From Amycolatopsis saalfeldensis (lineage in GTDB: Bacteria > Actinomycetota > Actinomycetes > Mycobacteriales > Pseudonocardiaceae), in the NCBI RefSeq assembly GCF_900110575.1, contig NZ_FOEF01000001.1:496001-560000 (forward strand): 64,000 nt of DNA. The letters run 5' to 3'. Positions 44,102 to 52,960 of this stretch are shown in pieces. Position numbers and translations under genes: made by a program. Position 1 is the first letter of the stretch; the number at the start of each line of letters is the position of its first letter. The notes beneath the pieces were generated by a model. It saw nothing but the letters and a program-made list of their open reading frames with translations. It had not been told where the DNA came from and ran no database searches.

Positions 44102-45310
44102 GTGCCCCCACGACAGCGACTGCACCTGGTCGGCGCGGACGAGGACCACCGCGTCTCAACCCTCGAGCTGTTCTTCGACCTCGTGTTCGTCTACGCGATC
44201 ACGCAGACGACCCAGCTGATGGCCGACCACCTGAGCCCGCTCGGCGTCGCACAGGGGCTGATGGTGCTGGCGGTGCTGTGGTGGTGCTGGTGCAGCTACG
44301 CGTGGCTCGGCACGACGATCCACGTGGACCAGGGAGTCGCGCGGCTCGCGATGTTCGGCGCGATGGCCGTGATGTTCCTGGTGTCGCTCACCGTGCCCGA
44401 GGCGTTCACCGGCCCGCCGGGCGGGCTGGACGCGCCGCTGCTGTTCGTCGGCTGTTACGCGGTGGTGCGGCTGCTGCACGAAGTCGCGTATCTCGGCGCG
44501 GCGCGGCACGACCCGGAGCTGCGCCGGGTGCTGCTGCGGATGCTGCGCGGCCTGGTGCCGAGCATCGCGCTGCTGGCCGTGGCGACGTTCCTGCACGGGC
44601 CGTGGCAGCTCGTGGTCTGGGCGGTGGCGCTGTTCGCCGACTACCTCAACGTCTACCTGTCCGGCCCGGCCGGCTGGCGGCTGAACTCGCCGGCCCACTT
44701 CGCCGAGCGGTTCGGGCTGATCGTGATCATCGCGCTGGGCGAGTCGATCGTGGCGATCGGGATCGGCATCGGCGAGCTGCCGATGACCTGGCTCGTCGCG
44801 GGGTCGGCGATCTGCGGGATCGCGCTGGCGGCCGGGATGTGGTGGACGTACTTCGACGTCGTCGCCCACGCGGCGGAGCACCGGCTCACGCGCGCGACCG
44901 GGCTCGAACGCGCGAAGATCGCCACCGACTCCTACACCTTCCTGCACCTGCCGCTGATCGCCGGCGTGGTGCTCGTCGCGCTGGGGCTGAAGAAGTCGTT
45001 CCTGTACCTGGCCGACACCGTCCACTATGGACCGGGTGTGCCGCTGCACGGCGTGCCGCTCTGGGCGCTCACCGGCGGCCTCGCGCTGTACCTCGTGGCG
45101 GTCAGCTCACTGCGCCGCCGCAACCTCGGCAGCTGGAACCGCCAGCGACTGGTGCTGGCCGTGGTGCTGCTCGCGCTGACACCGCTGCTGGCACACGTGC
45201 CCGCGGCCGTGCTGGTGCTGATCGTGGCCGCCACCGTGCTCGCGCTGATCGCCTTCGAACGCACGCCGTGGGCGCGCCGTCCGGTCAGCGTCCCGCGAGC
45301 TGGCCGATGA
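44102..45310 (+). CDS. Low temperature requirement protein A (LtrA) family membrane protein
   Basis: A 402-aa polytopic membrane protein with about 10-11 hydrophobic segments. The N-terminal STLELFFDLVFVYAITQTTQLM is the hallmark of the LtrA family. Later segments include HFAERFGLIVIIALGESIVAIG. The family was named from a Listeria cold-growth phenotype, but its molecular function is not settled. GTG 44102 gives the family-like N-terminus; the frame extends upstream into the TetR gene as a shadow. Its stop overlaps the convergent XRE gene by 26 bp. Confidence 0.88.
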   Translation: MPPRQRLHLVGADEDHRVSTLELFFDLVFVYAITQTTQLMADHLSPLGVAQGLMVLAVLWWCWCSYAWLGTTIHVDQGVARLAMFGAMAVMFLVSLTVPEAFTGPPGGLDAPLLFVGCYAVVRLLHEVAYLGAARHDPELRRVLLRMLRGLVPSIALLAVATFLHGPWQLVVWAVALFADYLNVYLSGPAGWRLNSPAHFAERFGLIVIIALGESIVAIGIGIGELPMTWLVAGSAICGIALAAGMWWTYFDVVAHAAEHRLTRATGLERAKIATDSYTFLHLPLIAGVVLVALGLKKSFLYLADTVHYGPGVPLHGVPLWALTGGLALYLVAVSSLRRRNLGSWNRQRLVLAVVLLALTPLLAHVPAAVLVLIVAATVLALIAFERTPWARRPVSVPRAGR

Positions 45311-46130
45311 CCCCGAGCAGCGCCAGCTTTTCGTAGTCCTCGCTACCGGGGGTGGCCGTGAAGACGAGCAGCGCCTGGGCGAGGTCGTCGGTGTAGAGGA
45401 ACTGGCAGTCCAGCTCGATGCCGCCCAGCTCCGGGTGGACGATCACCTTGCGCCGCGCGGGTTTCAGGCCCACCTCGTGCCGTTCCCACAGCTCGGCGAA
45501 CTCGCTGCTCTCCTTCGACAGCCGCTGCACCAGCTCGGCGACGCGGGTGTCGCGGCCGGCCCGGGACGCCGTCGCGCGCAGGCCCGAGACGATTTCACGA
45601 GCGAACTTTTCGTGGTAGCTGTCGGGATAGATCGCGCGCTCGCCGGGATCGGTGAACCACCGGTAGACCGTGCTGCGGGTCAGCCCGGTGTACCCGCTGT
45701 GGTCGCCGAGCAGTGCGGCCGCGAGCCGGTTCTGCGCGAGCGTTTCGCCGAGGTCGGACAGCACCATCGCGGGCGTGTCCTCGAGCCGGTCGAGCACGCG
45801 CAGCAGCGCCGGGCTCACGTGGTCCGCCCGCGCCATCCGGGCCGGCGTGCCGTGGCCGGCCAGGCGGAACAGGTGGTCGCGCTCGTCGACCGTCAGCCGC
45901 AGCCCGCGCGCGATCGCGGCCAGCATCTGCTCCGACGGCTGCGGTCCGCGCTTCTGCTCCAGGCGGGTGTAGTAGTCGGTCGACATGCCGGACAGCGTCG
46001 CGATCTCCTCGCGGCGCAGGCCGCTGGTGCGCCGGCGCGGCCCTTTCGGCAGGCCGACGTCGGCGGGCTGCAGCGCCTCGCGGCGTCGGCGCAGGAAGTC
46101 GGCCATTCCGGGACGGTCCATGCCGTCCAT
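45285..46130 (-). CDS. XRE-type helix-turn-helix regulator (MmyB-like)
   Basis: A 281-aa regulator. The N-terminal HTH reads [22 protein letters not shown] (about 38-58) with the [17 protein letters not shown] continuation. The C-terminal MmyB-like domain follows ([12 protein letters not shown], then [14 protein letters not shown]). Such proteins commonly control an adjacent divergent oxidoreductase. The start is ATG 46130 or 46121. A perfect 15-bp inverted repeat lies 18 bp upstream, in the shared promoter with the SDR gene. Confidence 0.88.
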   Translation of the reverse strand: MDGMDRPGMADFLRRRREALQPADVGLPKGPRRRTSGLRREEIATLSGMSTDYYTRLEQKRGPQPSEQMLAAIARGLRLTVDERDHLFRLAGHGTPARMARADHVSPALLRVLDRLEDTPAMVLSDLGETLAQNRLAAALLGDHSGYTGLTRSTVYRWFTDPGERAIYPDSYHEKFAREIVSGLRATASRAGRDTRVAELVQRLSKESSEFAELWERHEVGLKPARRKVIVHPELGGIELDCQFLYTDDLAQALLVFTATPGSEDYEKLALLGVIGQLAGR

Positions 46131-46147
46131 TATCGGCGCCGGCCCGC

Positions 46148-46180
46148 GGGTAACCAGGGATCGCCGATCCCTGGTTACCC
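46148..46180. promoter_or_regulatory. Perfect 15-bp palindrome, predicted XRE operator
   Basis: GGGTAACCAGGGATC (46148-46162) is inversely repeated at 46166-46180 with a 3-nt centre, in the 91-bp gap between divergent XRE and SDR genes. Position and perfect symmetry fit an autoregulatory operator of the XRE protein that also represses the SDR gene. Confidence 0.75.
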
Positions 46181-46221
46181 GGACTCTGCCCGCCGCACCG
46201 GCCCGGGGTCACACTCAGGGC

Positions 46222-47091
46222 ATGACATCCGGACAGTGGAAACTCCCCGATCTCACCGGGCGGACGATGGTGGTCACGGGCGCGTCGAGCGGGCTCGGCG
46301 CGGTCACCGCGCGCGAACTGGCGCAGGCGGGCGCCCGCGTGGTGCTGGCCGTACGCGATGTGGCGAAGGGCGAGCGCGTCGCCGCGGGCATCCGTGGCAA
46401 GACCGAGGTGCGCGCGCTCGACCTCGCCGATCTCGCGTCGGTGCGCGCTTTCGCCGACTCGTGGACCGGAAAGCTCGACGTGCTGGTCAACAACGCCGGG
46501 ATCATGGCCGTGCCACGCGGGAAAACGGCCGACGGCTTCGAGGACCACTTCGGCACCAACCACCTCGGCCCGTTCGCGCTGACGAACCTGCTGCTGCCGA
46601 GCATCACCGACCGCGTGGTCACCGTCTCGTCCGGGCTCGCGCGGATCGGCACTGTCCGGCTTGACGATCTGAACTGGGAGCGCCGCCGCTACCGGCCGAT
46701 GCGCGCGTACGGCGCTTCGAAGCTCGCGAACCTGCTGTTCACGCTGGAGCTGCAACGCCGTCTCGCTGCTGCGGGCAGCTCCGTACGGGCGCTCGCCGCG
46801 CACCCCGGTGTCGCGGCGACTTCGCTGGATCAGCACCTTCGCGGACCGCTGCAGGCCGTCACGCGCTTCAGCTACCAGTTCATCGCACAGCGTGAAGCCG
46901 AGTACGGCGCGCTGCCGACGCTGTACGCGGTAGCCGAAGACCTGCCGGGCAACTCGTACGTGGGCCCCACCGGCCGTTCCGGCGCACGGCCTTCGCTCGA
47001 ACGCAGGCGAAAGGCCGACAGCGACACCGACCTCGCGAAGCAGCTGTGGGACGTCTCGGCGCGGCTGACCGGCGTCAACCGGCACGAGTGA
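46222..47091 (+). CDS. SDR family oxidoreductase (retinol-dehydrogenase/protochlorophyllide-reductase type)
   Basis: A 289-aa short-chain dehydrogenase. It has the NADP-binding TGASSGLG motif (about 19-26), [20 protein letters not shown], a catalytic VTVSSG and the YGASKLAN Tyr/Lys pair. This subgroup reduces aldehydes or ketones with NADPH. ATG 46222 begins right after the operator region. It is divergent from and probably repressed by the XRE regulator; the inducer and substrate are unknown. Confidence 0.9.
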   Translation: MTSGQWKLPDLTGRTMVVTGASSGLGAVTARELAQAGARVVLAVRDVAKGERVAAGIRGKTEVRALDLADLASVRAFADSWTGKLDVLVNNAGIMAVPRGKTADGFEDHFGTNHLGPFALTNLLLPSITDRVVTVSSGLARIGTVRLDDLNWERRRYRPMRAYGASKLANLLFTLELQRRLAAAGSSVRALAAHPGVAATSLDQHLRGPLQAVTRFSYQFIAQREAEYGALPTLYAVAEDLPGNSYVGPTGRSGARPSLERRRKADSDTDLAKQLWDVSARLTGVNRHE

Positions 47092-47126
47092 GGGACGGCA
47101 CTGGCGCATCCGGGCAGCTCACGTTA

Positions 47127-47144
47127 ACCTACTCGTGAGTAGGT
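47127..47144. promoter_or_regulatory. Palindromic operator upstream of the acyl-CoA dehydrogenase pair
   Basis: ACCTACTC-GT-GAGTAGGT has 8-bp perfect arms and lies 20 bp before the start of the first acyl-CoA dehydrogenase. The symmetry and size are typical of TetR-family operators. No regulator gene is directly adjacent, so the binder is unknown. Confidence 0.65.
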
Positions 47145-47163
47145 AACGCGAGGGAGAGGCCAT

Positions 47164-48486
47164 ATGGCTGCGCCAAGGAAACGAGACGCGATGGGCTTCG
47201 GCCTGGCCGCGCTCACCCGGTTGGCCGGGAGCAGGGTGATCGGCAAGGCGGGGCTCCGCGAACCCGTGCAGAACCTGGTCAAGGCCGGGACCCGCACGGG
47301 GTTCCGGGCGGCGGGGGCGGCCACGAGGTCGTTCACCTCGGTGCAGCGGCTGGGCAAGCCCGCGCGACTCGCCCCCGCGTCCGGCGCGGGTTTGTTCGAC
47401 CTGACCCCGAGCGAAGACCAACAGCTCATCGTCGAGACGGTGACCGAGTTCGCCGCCGAGCAGCTGCGGCCCGCCGCCGCGGACGCCGACGCTAAGCTCG
47501 AAGCCCCCGAAGGCCTGCTGACGCGCGCGGCCGAGCTGGGCATCAGCCTCGTCGGAATTCCCGAAGAACTCGGCGGCGTCGGCACCGAGCGTTCGGTGGT
47601 CACCAACGCACTGGTCGCCGAGGCCCTCGCGCACGGCGACCTGGGCCTGGCCGTGGCCGTGCTCGCGCCGTCGGCGGTCAGCACCGCGCTGGTGGCGTGG
47701 GGCGACGAGCAGCAGCAGGCCGACTACGTGCCCGCGTTCGCCGGCGAGCAGGTGCCCGCGGCCGCGCTGGCGCTACAGGAGCGCGCGCCGCTGTTCGACC
47801 CGTTCAAGCCGGCCACCAAGGCGAAGCGCACGCCGAAGGGCTATCAGCTCGACGGCGTGAAGTCGCTCGTGCCGCGCGCCGCGCAGGCCGAGCTGTTCAT
47901 CGTGTCGGCCGACCTCGAAGGCCGTGGCCCGGCGTTGTTCATCGTCGAGTCTTCGAGCGCGGGCGTGTCGGTCGAGTCCGAACCGGCCATGGGCCTGCGC
48001 GGCGCCGCGACCGGGAAGCTGCGCCTGGAAAAGGTCGCGCTGTCCGCCGGCGCGCTGCTGGGCGGCGGCAAGGCGGACGTTTTCGCCGAGGTCGTGCGGC
48101 TGTCGCGGCTGGGCTGGGCGGCGCTCGCTGCCGGGACCGCGAAGGCCGTGCTCGATTACGTGGTGCCGTACGTGAACGAGCGCACGGCGTTCGGCGAGCC
48201 GATCAGCCATCGCCAGGCCGTGGCGTTCTCGGTGGCGGACATCGCGATCGAGCTGGAGGGCCTGCGGCTGGTGACGTTGCGCGCGGCCGCGCGGGCCGAG
48301 CAGGGCAAGCCGTACGCGCGGGAGGCCGCGCTGGCGCGCAAGCTGGCCGTGGACAAGGGCATGCAGATCGGCAACGCGGGGGTGCAGCTGCTCGGCGGGC
48401 ACGGCTTCGTCAAGGAGCACCCGGTGGAGCGCTGGTACCGCGACCTGCGGGCGATCGGCGTCATGGAAGGCGCCGTCCTTCTCTAG
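47164..48486 (+). CDS. Acyl-CoA dehydrogenase with N-terminal extension (FadE24-like)
   Basis: A 440-aa acyl-CoA dehydrogenase. Residues 1-75 are a basic, Ala/Arg-rich extension unusual for the family; the dehydrogenase fold begins at DLTPSEDQQLIVETV. C-terminal features are NERTAFGEPISHRQAVAF and LLGGHGFVKEHPVERWYRDL with a Glu in VMEGA near the usual catalytic position, ending unusually soon after it. ATG 47164 follows GGGAGAGG. A second acyl-CoA dehydrogenase follows after 20 bp. The order and sizes match the mycobacterial FadE24-FadE23 pair, so the two probably form a heteromer. Confidence 0.88.
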   Translation: MAAPRKRDAMGFGLAALTRLAGSRVIGKAGLREPVQNLVKAGTRTGFRAAGAATRSFTSVQRLGKPARLAPASGAGLFDLTPSEDQQLIVETVTEFAAEQLRPAAADADAKLEAPEGLLTRAAELGISLVGIPEELGGVGTERSVVTNALVAEALAHGDLGLAVAVLAPSAVSTALVAWGDEQQQADYVPAFAGEQVPAAALALQERAPLFDPFKPATKAKRTPKGYQLDGVKSLVPRAAQAELFIVSADLEGRGPALFIVESSSAGVSVESEPAMGLRGAATGKLRLEKVALSAGALLGGGKADVFAEVVRLSRLGWAALAAGTAKAVLDYVVPYVNERTAFGEPISHRQAVAFSVADIAIELEGLRLVTLRAAARAEQGKPYAREAALARKLAVDKGMQIGNAGVQLLGGHGFVKEHPVERWYRDLRAIGVMEGAVLL

Positions 48487-48506
48487 GACTTTTCGAAAGG
48501 CAGCTC

Positions 48507-49715
48507 ATGATCAACCTTGAGGTTCCGAAGAAGGCCGGCGCGCTGATCAACCAGGCGTACCAGGCCGCGGCCGAGGTGTTCCGGCCGATCTCGCGCAAGT
48601 ACGACCGCGCCGAGCACACCTACCCGGCCGAGCTGGACATGTTCGCGGCGCTGCTCGACGGCCTCAACTCCTCCGGCGAGGGCGGCGCGGGCGCGGCGGG
48701 CGTACGACGGTCCGGTGCAGACACTGCGAAGGGAAACCGCAACGGCGCCAACCTGAACGTCGTCCTCGGCACGATCGAAATGTGCTGGGGCGACGTCGGC
48801 CTGCTGCTGTCGATGCCGCGTCAGGGCTTGGGAAACGCGGCCATCGGCTCGGTGGCGACGGACGAGCAGCTGGAGCGTTTCTCCGGCCTGTGGGCGGCCA
48901 TGGCGATCACCGAGCCCGGCTGCGGCTCGGACTCCGCCGCGATCACCACCACCGCGGTCGAGGACGGCGAAGACTACATCCTGAACGGCGAGAAGATCTT
49001 CGTGACGTCCGGCCAGCGCGCCGACGCCGTGGTCGTCTGGGCCACTTTGGACAAGTCGAAGGGCCGCGCGGCGATCAAGAGTTTCGTCGTGGAGAAGGGC
49101 ACCCCGGGCTTCGAGGTCGTGCGCGTGGAGCACAAACTCGGAATCCGCGCGTCCGACACGGCCGTCCTGCGCTTCGAAAACTGCCGAGTCCCGCGCGAAA
49201 ACCTTTTGGGCACCCCGGAAATCGACACCGCGAAGGGCTTCGCGGGCGTCATGCAGACCTTCGACAACACCCGCCCCTTGGTCGCGGCCATGGCAATCGG
49301 CGTCGCGCGCGCGGCTTTGGAGGAGACGCGCACGATCCTGTCTTCCGCCGGGGTCACCATCGACTACGACCGCCCTTCGGTCACGCAACACGCCGCGGCC
49401 GCGGCGTTCTTGCAACTGGAGGCTGACTACGAGGCCGCGTATCTGCTGACCCTCGAATCCGCGTGGATGGCGGACAACCGTCAGCCGAACTCGCTGCAGG
49501 CCTCGATGGCGAAGGCCAAGGCGGGGCGGTCGGTCGTGGAGATCACTTTGAAGTGCGTCGAGCTGGCTGGGGTTTTCGGTTATACGGAAGAGTCTTTGCT
49601 CGAGAAGTGGGCTCGGGATGCGAAGATCTTGGACATTTTCGAGGGGACGCAGCAGATCCAGCAGCTCATCGTGGCTCGACGGGTGCTGGGGAAGACGTCC
49701 GCCCAGCTCAAGTAG
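48507..49715 (+). CDS. Acyl-CoA dehydrogenase (FadE23-like)
   Basis: A 402-aa acyl-CoA dehydrogenase. It has the FAD/substrate motif MAITEPGCGSDSAAI, then NGEKIFVTSGQRAD, VEHKLGIRASDTA, and the catalytic Glu in DIFEGTQQIQQL. It should oxidise acyl-CoA to enoyl-CoA, passing electrons to ETF. ATG 48507 has AAAGG upstream. It is co-transcribed with the preceding FadE24-like gene. Its 3' end overlaps the convergent PhaC-like hydrolase by 8 bp. Between about 48680 and 48740 there is a flexible Gly/Ala/Arg insertion. Confidence 0.9.
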   Translation: MINLEVPKKAGALINQAYQAAAEVFRPISRKYDRAEHTYPAELDMFAALLDGLNSSGEGGAGAAGVRRSGADTAKGNRNGANLNVVLGTIEMCWGDVGLLLSMPRQGLGNAAIGSVATDEQLERFSGLWAAMAITEPGCGSDSAAITTTAVEDGEDYILNGEKIFVTSGQRADAVVVWATLDKSKGRAAIKSFVVEKGTPGFEVVRVEHKLGIRASDTAVLRFENCRVPRENLLGTPEIDTAKGFAGVMQTFDNTRPLVAAMAIGVARAALEETRTILSSAGVTIDYDRPSVTQHAAAAAFLQLEADYEAAYLLTLESAWMADNRQPNSLQASMAKAKAGRSVVEITLKCVELAGVFGYTEESLLEKWARDAKILDIFEGTQQIQQLIVARRVLGKTSAQLK

Positions 49716-50781
49716 TTTCTGGCGTACCGGAAATCCGGTCATCCAAGAACTCGTCCAGATACTTCCAAGTAGTCCCCCGCGCCCGCCGCCCCGTCAAAAC
49801 CCCCAAATGCCCACCCGGAGCAGTCCTGAACCGGACCTCGGGCGCGTTGTCCAGCAGCTGCACCACCCGCTCCACCGAAGCCTGCGGCGCGATCGTGTCG
49901 TTTTCGCCCGCGACGACGAGGGTCGGGGCCTTCACGTCGGACAGGCTGATCACGCGGCCGTTCAGGTCGACGGTGCCCTCGGCTAGGTCGTTCGTGCGGA
50001 ACAGGCGGTGGTACAGCTGACCGAAGGTGCGCCCGGGGTAGGCGTACATGTTGTCCATGAAGTGGTCCACGGCCTCGATCTGCGCCAAATAGTCGCGGTC
50101 GTCCAGGTTCTTCAGGATCGCCAGCGGCTTGGTGATCTCCTTGCTGATGCCGGTGGCGCGGAACACCCGCGTGACCAAATAGGACGGTGCGCCGCCGAAG
50201 GCGCGGTAGACCGGGGTGAGCAGGTGGCCGCCGGTGAGGTCCACCAGCGGGCGGAACGGCGCGACGATCGGGATGGCCGTGAAGTCCACCGGCGAGGCGA
50301 TCGCGGTGATCGACTCGATCGGCAGGCCCGGCTGGTCGGCGTTCACCAGCATCGAGAAGATCCCGCCCAGCGACCACGAAACCAGGTGCACGCCCTGGCC
50401 GCCCGCGTTCTCGCTCACCTTGCGGATCGCGCGCGGCAGCACCTCGTCGATCCAGTGCTCGATGCCCAGGCGCCGGTCGGCGAACGCGACCGAGCCGTAG
50501 TCGACCAGGTACGTCGGCCGCCCGGCCTCCACCAGGTGCTCGATCAGGCTGCAACCGCGGCGCAGGTCGAAGCACAGCGCGGGCGCGGCCAGCGGCGGCA
50601 CCAGCAGGATCGGCGGGCCGGAGACCTCGGACGCGCCGTGCGTCATCCGGTACACCGAGCGGTTGGGGCCCTGGTCGATCAGCACCCTGGGCATCGGGCG
50701 GAGGTCGGCGACACCACCACGCAGGACCTTGCCCACGACGTTCGAAGCCGCGGCGGCCAGCCGTGCCGATGGTGAAGCCAT
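49708..50781 (-). CDS. PhaC-like alpha/beta hydrolase
   Basis: A 357-aa alpha/beta-fold protein related to class III polyhydroxyalkanoate synthases. The nucleophile elbow reads SWSLGGI with Ser in place of the Cys of true PHA synthases, arguing for a hydrolase or acyltransferase rather than polymerase. Other family features are PILLVPPLAAPALCFDL, GRPTYLVDYGSV, AYPGRTFGQLYHRLF and the late APGGHLGVLTGR with the catalytic His. It is cytosolic with no signal peptide. ATG 50781 begins MASPSARLAAA. Its neighbours are an acyl-CoA dehydrogenase pair (convergent) and an SDR (upstream). Confidence 0.85.
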   Translation of the reverse strand: MASPSARLAAAASNVVGKVLRGGVADLRPMPRVLIDQGPNRSVYRMTHGASEVSGPPILLVPPLAAPALCFDLRRGCSLIEHLVEAGRPTYLVDYGSVAFADRRLGIEHWIDEVLPRAIRKVSENAGGQGVHLVSWSLGGIFSMLVNADQPGLPIESITAIASPVDFTAIPIVAPFRPLVDLTGGHLLTPVYRAFGGAPSYLVTRVFRATGISKEITKPLAILKNLDDRDYLAQIEAVDHFMDNMYAYPGRTFGQLYHRLFRTNDLAEGTVDLNGRVISLSDVKAPTLVVAGENDTIAPQASVERVVQLLDNAPEVRFRTAPGGHLGVLTGRRARGTTWKYLDEFLDDRISGTPETT

Positions 50782-50896
50782 ATCGTGCCTCCTGGAGCTC
50801 GTCTCCAGGCCAATCTTGCCGTGCCGGGCGGGGCGGCTTCAACCGCCACAGTTGCAAGCACCCGGCAAGCACGTCCATTTCGGACAGTGCCGCCGG

Positions 50897-51760
50897 TCAC
50901 CGGCCCGAATCCGCCGCCGGTGCGCTGTGCGCGGCCCGCTCCTCGTACTCGGCGCGTTCCGGTGAGTGGGCCGCCGAGGCCAGCAGCTGGTCGCCCCCGA
51001 GGGTGCGGACGAACCACTCGCCGAACGCCCGCGGAAAGAGCCGGGTGAAGCGGCCCGTGAGGTCCAACGACTTCGGCACGAAGACGTCGAACCGCGGATA
51101 CCGCAGCGCCTGCGCGATCGCCGCCGCCACGTCCTCGGGCCCCACGGACTTGATGAAGCGCGCCTCGCCCAGCCCGGCGGCCAGCTCCGTGCGCACCACC
51201 GCGGGCATCACGCAGGACACCAGCACCCCGGTCCCGCGCAGCTCCAGGTGCACCGCCTCGGACAGCCCGACCACGGCGTGCTTGGTCGCGCAATACGTGG
51301 CCGCGCCGGGAAAACCGGACTTTCCGGCCAGTGACGCGACGTTCACGATGTGCCCGGTCCCCCGCGGCCGCATCCGTTTCACGGCCTCGCGCGTGCCGTG
51401 CAGCACCGCGTGCAGGTTGATCTCCAACGTCCGCCGCGTGGTCGCGTCGTCCTCCTCGGCCAGCGGCGAGAGGGGCATGATGCCGGCGTTGTTGATCAGC
51501 ACGTCGATCGGCCCCAGCCGGCGCTCGACCTCGTCGAGGAATCCGGTGAACGCCGCGGTGTCGGTGACGTCGAGCGGCAGGGCGAGCGCTTCCGCGTCCA
51601 GCTCGGCCGCCGTCTTCTCCGCGCGGGCCTGGTCGAGGTCGCCGATCGCGACGCGCGCGCCGAGCCGGCTCAGCGCCGACGCGGTACTGGCGCCGATGCC
51701 CTGCGCACCCCCCGTGATCACGATGACTTTCCCGGTGAGCGAGCGGGGCGGCCTGGCCAT
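50897..51760 (-). CDS. SDR family oxidoreductase
   Basis: A 287-aa classical SDR with TGGAQGIGAST (about 16-26), LINNAGIMPLSP, a catalytic NVASLAGKSGFPGAATYCATK with Ser/Tyr/Lys, and a C-terminal tail longer than average (about 40 residues, Ala/Glu-rich). It would act on an alcohol or ketone with NAD(P). ATG 51760 follows a GGAGG (51766-51771 region on the minus strand). Downstream on the same strand, after 115 bp, is the PhaC-like gene, so co-transcription is possible. Confidence 0.88.
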   Translation of the reverse strand: MARPPRSLTGKVIVITGGAQGIGASTASALSRLGARVAIGDLDQARAEKTAAELDAEALALPLDVTDTAAFTGFLDEVERRLGPIDVLINNAGIMPLSPLAEEDDATTRRTLEINLHAVLHGTREAVKRMRPRGTGHIVNVASLAGKSGFPGAATYCATKHAVVGLSEAVHLELRGTGVLVSCVMPAVVRTELAAGLGEARFIKSVGPEDVAAAIAQALRYPRFDVFVPKSLDLTGRFTRLFPRAFGEWFVRTLGGDQLLASAAHSPERAEYEERAAHSAPAADSGR

Positions 51761-51850
51761 GGCGGGCTCCTCCTGCGTCTTCGGAGACGGAACACTATTG
51801 GCGTCGTGTCAATATGGTGCACGCACTTCGACGATAACGCCAGCCGTGGC

Positions 51851-52363
51851 TCAGTTCAGCCGCTGTTCGAGCACCTGCCCGAGCCAGCCGTTGACGTCGA
51901 ACCGGACGGTCGGTTTGAAGCCCTGCCCCTCGTAGTAGCGCTGGAGGTCGCCGTCGCCGCCGGCCCAGCAGTCGACGCGGACCAGCTCGATGCCGCGCCG
52001 CTTCGCCTCGTCCAGCGCATACTCGATCAGCCGCGCGCCGACGCCGTGGCCGCCGAACCGCCGCGAGGTGATGAGCAGCCGGATGTACAGCTCGCGCTCA
52101 CCGGCCTTCGGCACGTGCTCCGGGCATTCCTCGGCCACGATCAACGCGCCCGCGGCCACCCCGTCGACCTCGGCGATGCGCAGGCCGGGGTCCGCGGCCA
52201 GGACGCGCGCCTGCTCGATCCGCTTCGGCTGCGCGGACCACGGCTCGGCGCCCCACTGCCCGGAGCTGCCCCGCGCCACCAGCCACTCGACGGCCTCGTC
52301 GAAGAACCCGAGCAAGGTGTCCGCGTCGGCGTCCGCACCCGATCGGACGATGTAGTACCCCAT
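51851..52363 (-). CDS. GNAT family N-acetyltransferase
   Basis: A 170-aa acetyltransferase. Motif A, which binds acetyl-CoA, is seen in LYIRLLITSRRFGGHGVGARLIEYAL, read as V-x-x-x-x-R-G-x-G-x-G-like with FGGHGVG, and the C-terminal YEGQGFKPTVRF is the typical motif B. The target is unknown. ATG 52363 (MGYYIVRSGAD) is chosen; the open frame upstream is a shadow of the divergent phosphoribosyltransferase gene, which starts 85 bp away on the other strand. Confidence 0.85.
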   Translation of the reverse strand: MGYYIVRSGADADADTLLGFFDEAVEWLVARGSSGQWGAEPWSAQPKRIEQARVLAADPGLRIAEVDGVAAGALIVAEECPEHVPKAGERELYIRLLITSRRFGGHGVGARLIEYALDEAKRRGIELVRVDCWAGGDGDLQRYYEGQGFKPTVRFDVNGWLGQVLEQRLN

Positions 52364-52447
52364 GGAAGACGTTCTACCGCACGGTGTGGACCCATGTGCC
52401 GGAAAACCGGATGCCCGCGCGGCCCGGGCGCTGGTTGGGTGGGCGGT

Positions 52448-52960
52448 ATGACCGACCACGCCGCCGATCTGGTCCGCGAACGGCTCCGTTGGATCGACGG
52501 CCACGCTGACGTGTGGTCGCTCTTCCGCGACCCGCCCACGCTGGCGGCGGTGGTCAAGGCACTCGCCGACCCGTACCGCGCCGAGGGTGTCACCGCGGTC
52601 TGCGGAGTCGAGTCCCGCGGCTTCCTGCTGGGCGGCGCGGTGGCGGTGGAACTCGGCGCCGGGTTCGTCGCCGTGCGGAAAGGCGGCCTGTTCCCCGGCT
52701 CGAAGATCAGCCGCTCGACCACCCCTGACTACCGTGGGCAGCGGCACCGCCTCCGTTTGCAGCGCGCCGCTCTCCGCCCGGACGATCGAGTCCTGTTCGT
52801 CGACGACTGGATCGAGACCGGCAGCCAGGCCACCACGGTGCGGACCATGGTCGAAGAGTGCGGCGCGACCTGGCTGGGCGGCAGCGTGATCGTCGACCAA
52901 CTCGGCGACCCGGGTGTGCGGGGCCTCGTCACCGCGGACGAGCTGGGGACCGGGCCATGA
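52448..52960 (+). CDS. Phosphoribosyltransferase family protein
   Basis: A 170-aa type I phosphoribosyltransferase, similar in layout to adenine phosphoribosyltransferase. It has VCGVESRGFLLGGAVAVELGA near the N-terminal third and the PRPP-binding motif VLFVDDWIETGSQATT. It would join a base to PRPP or be a related regulator. ATG 52448 is used. Its stop overlaps the start of a kinase-like gene (ATGA, 52957-52960), which is unusual company for an apt-type gene. The nucleobase substrate is uncertain. Confidence 0.85.
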   Translation: MTDHAADLVRERLRWIDGHADVWSLFRDPPTLAAVVKALADPYRAEGVTAVCGVESRGFLLGGAVAVELGAGFVAVRKGGLFPGSKISRSTTPDYRGQRHRLRLQRAALRPDDRVLFVDDWIETGSQATTVRTMVEECGATWLGGSVIVDQLGDPGVRGLVTADELGTGP

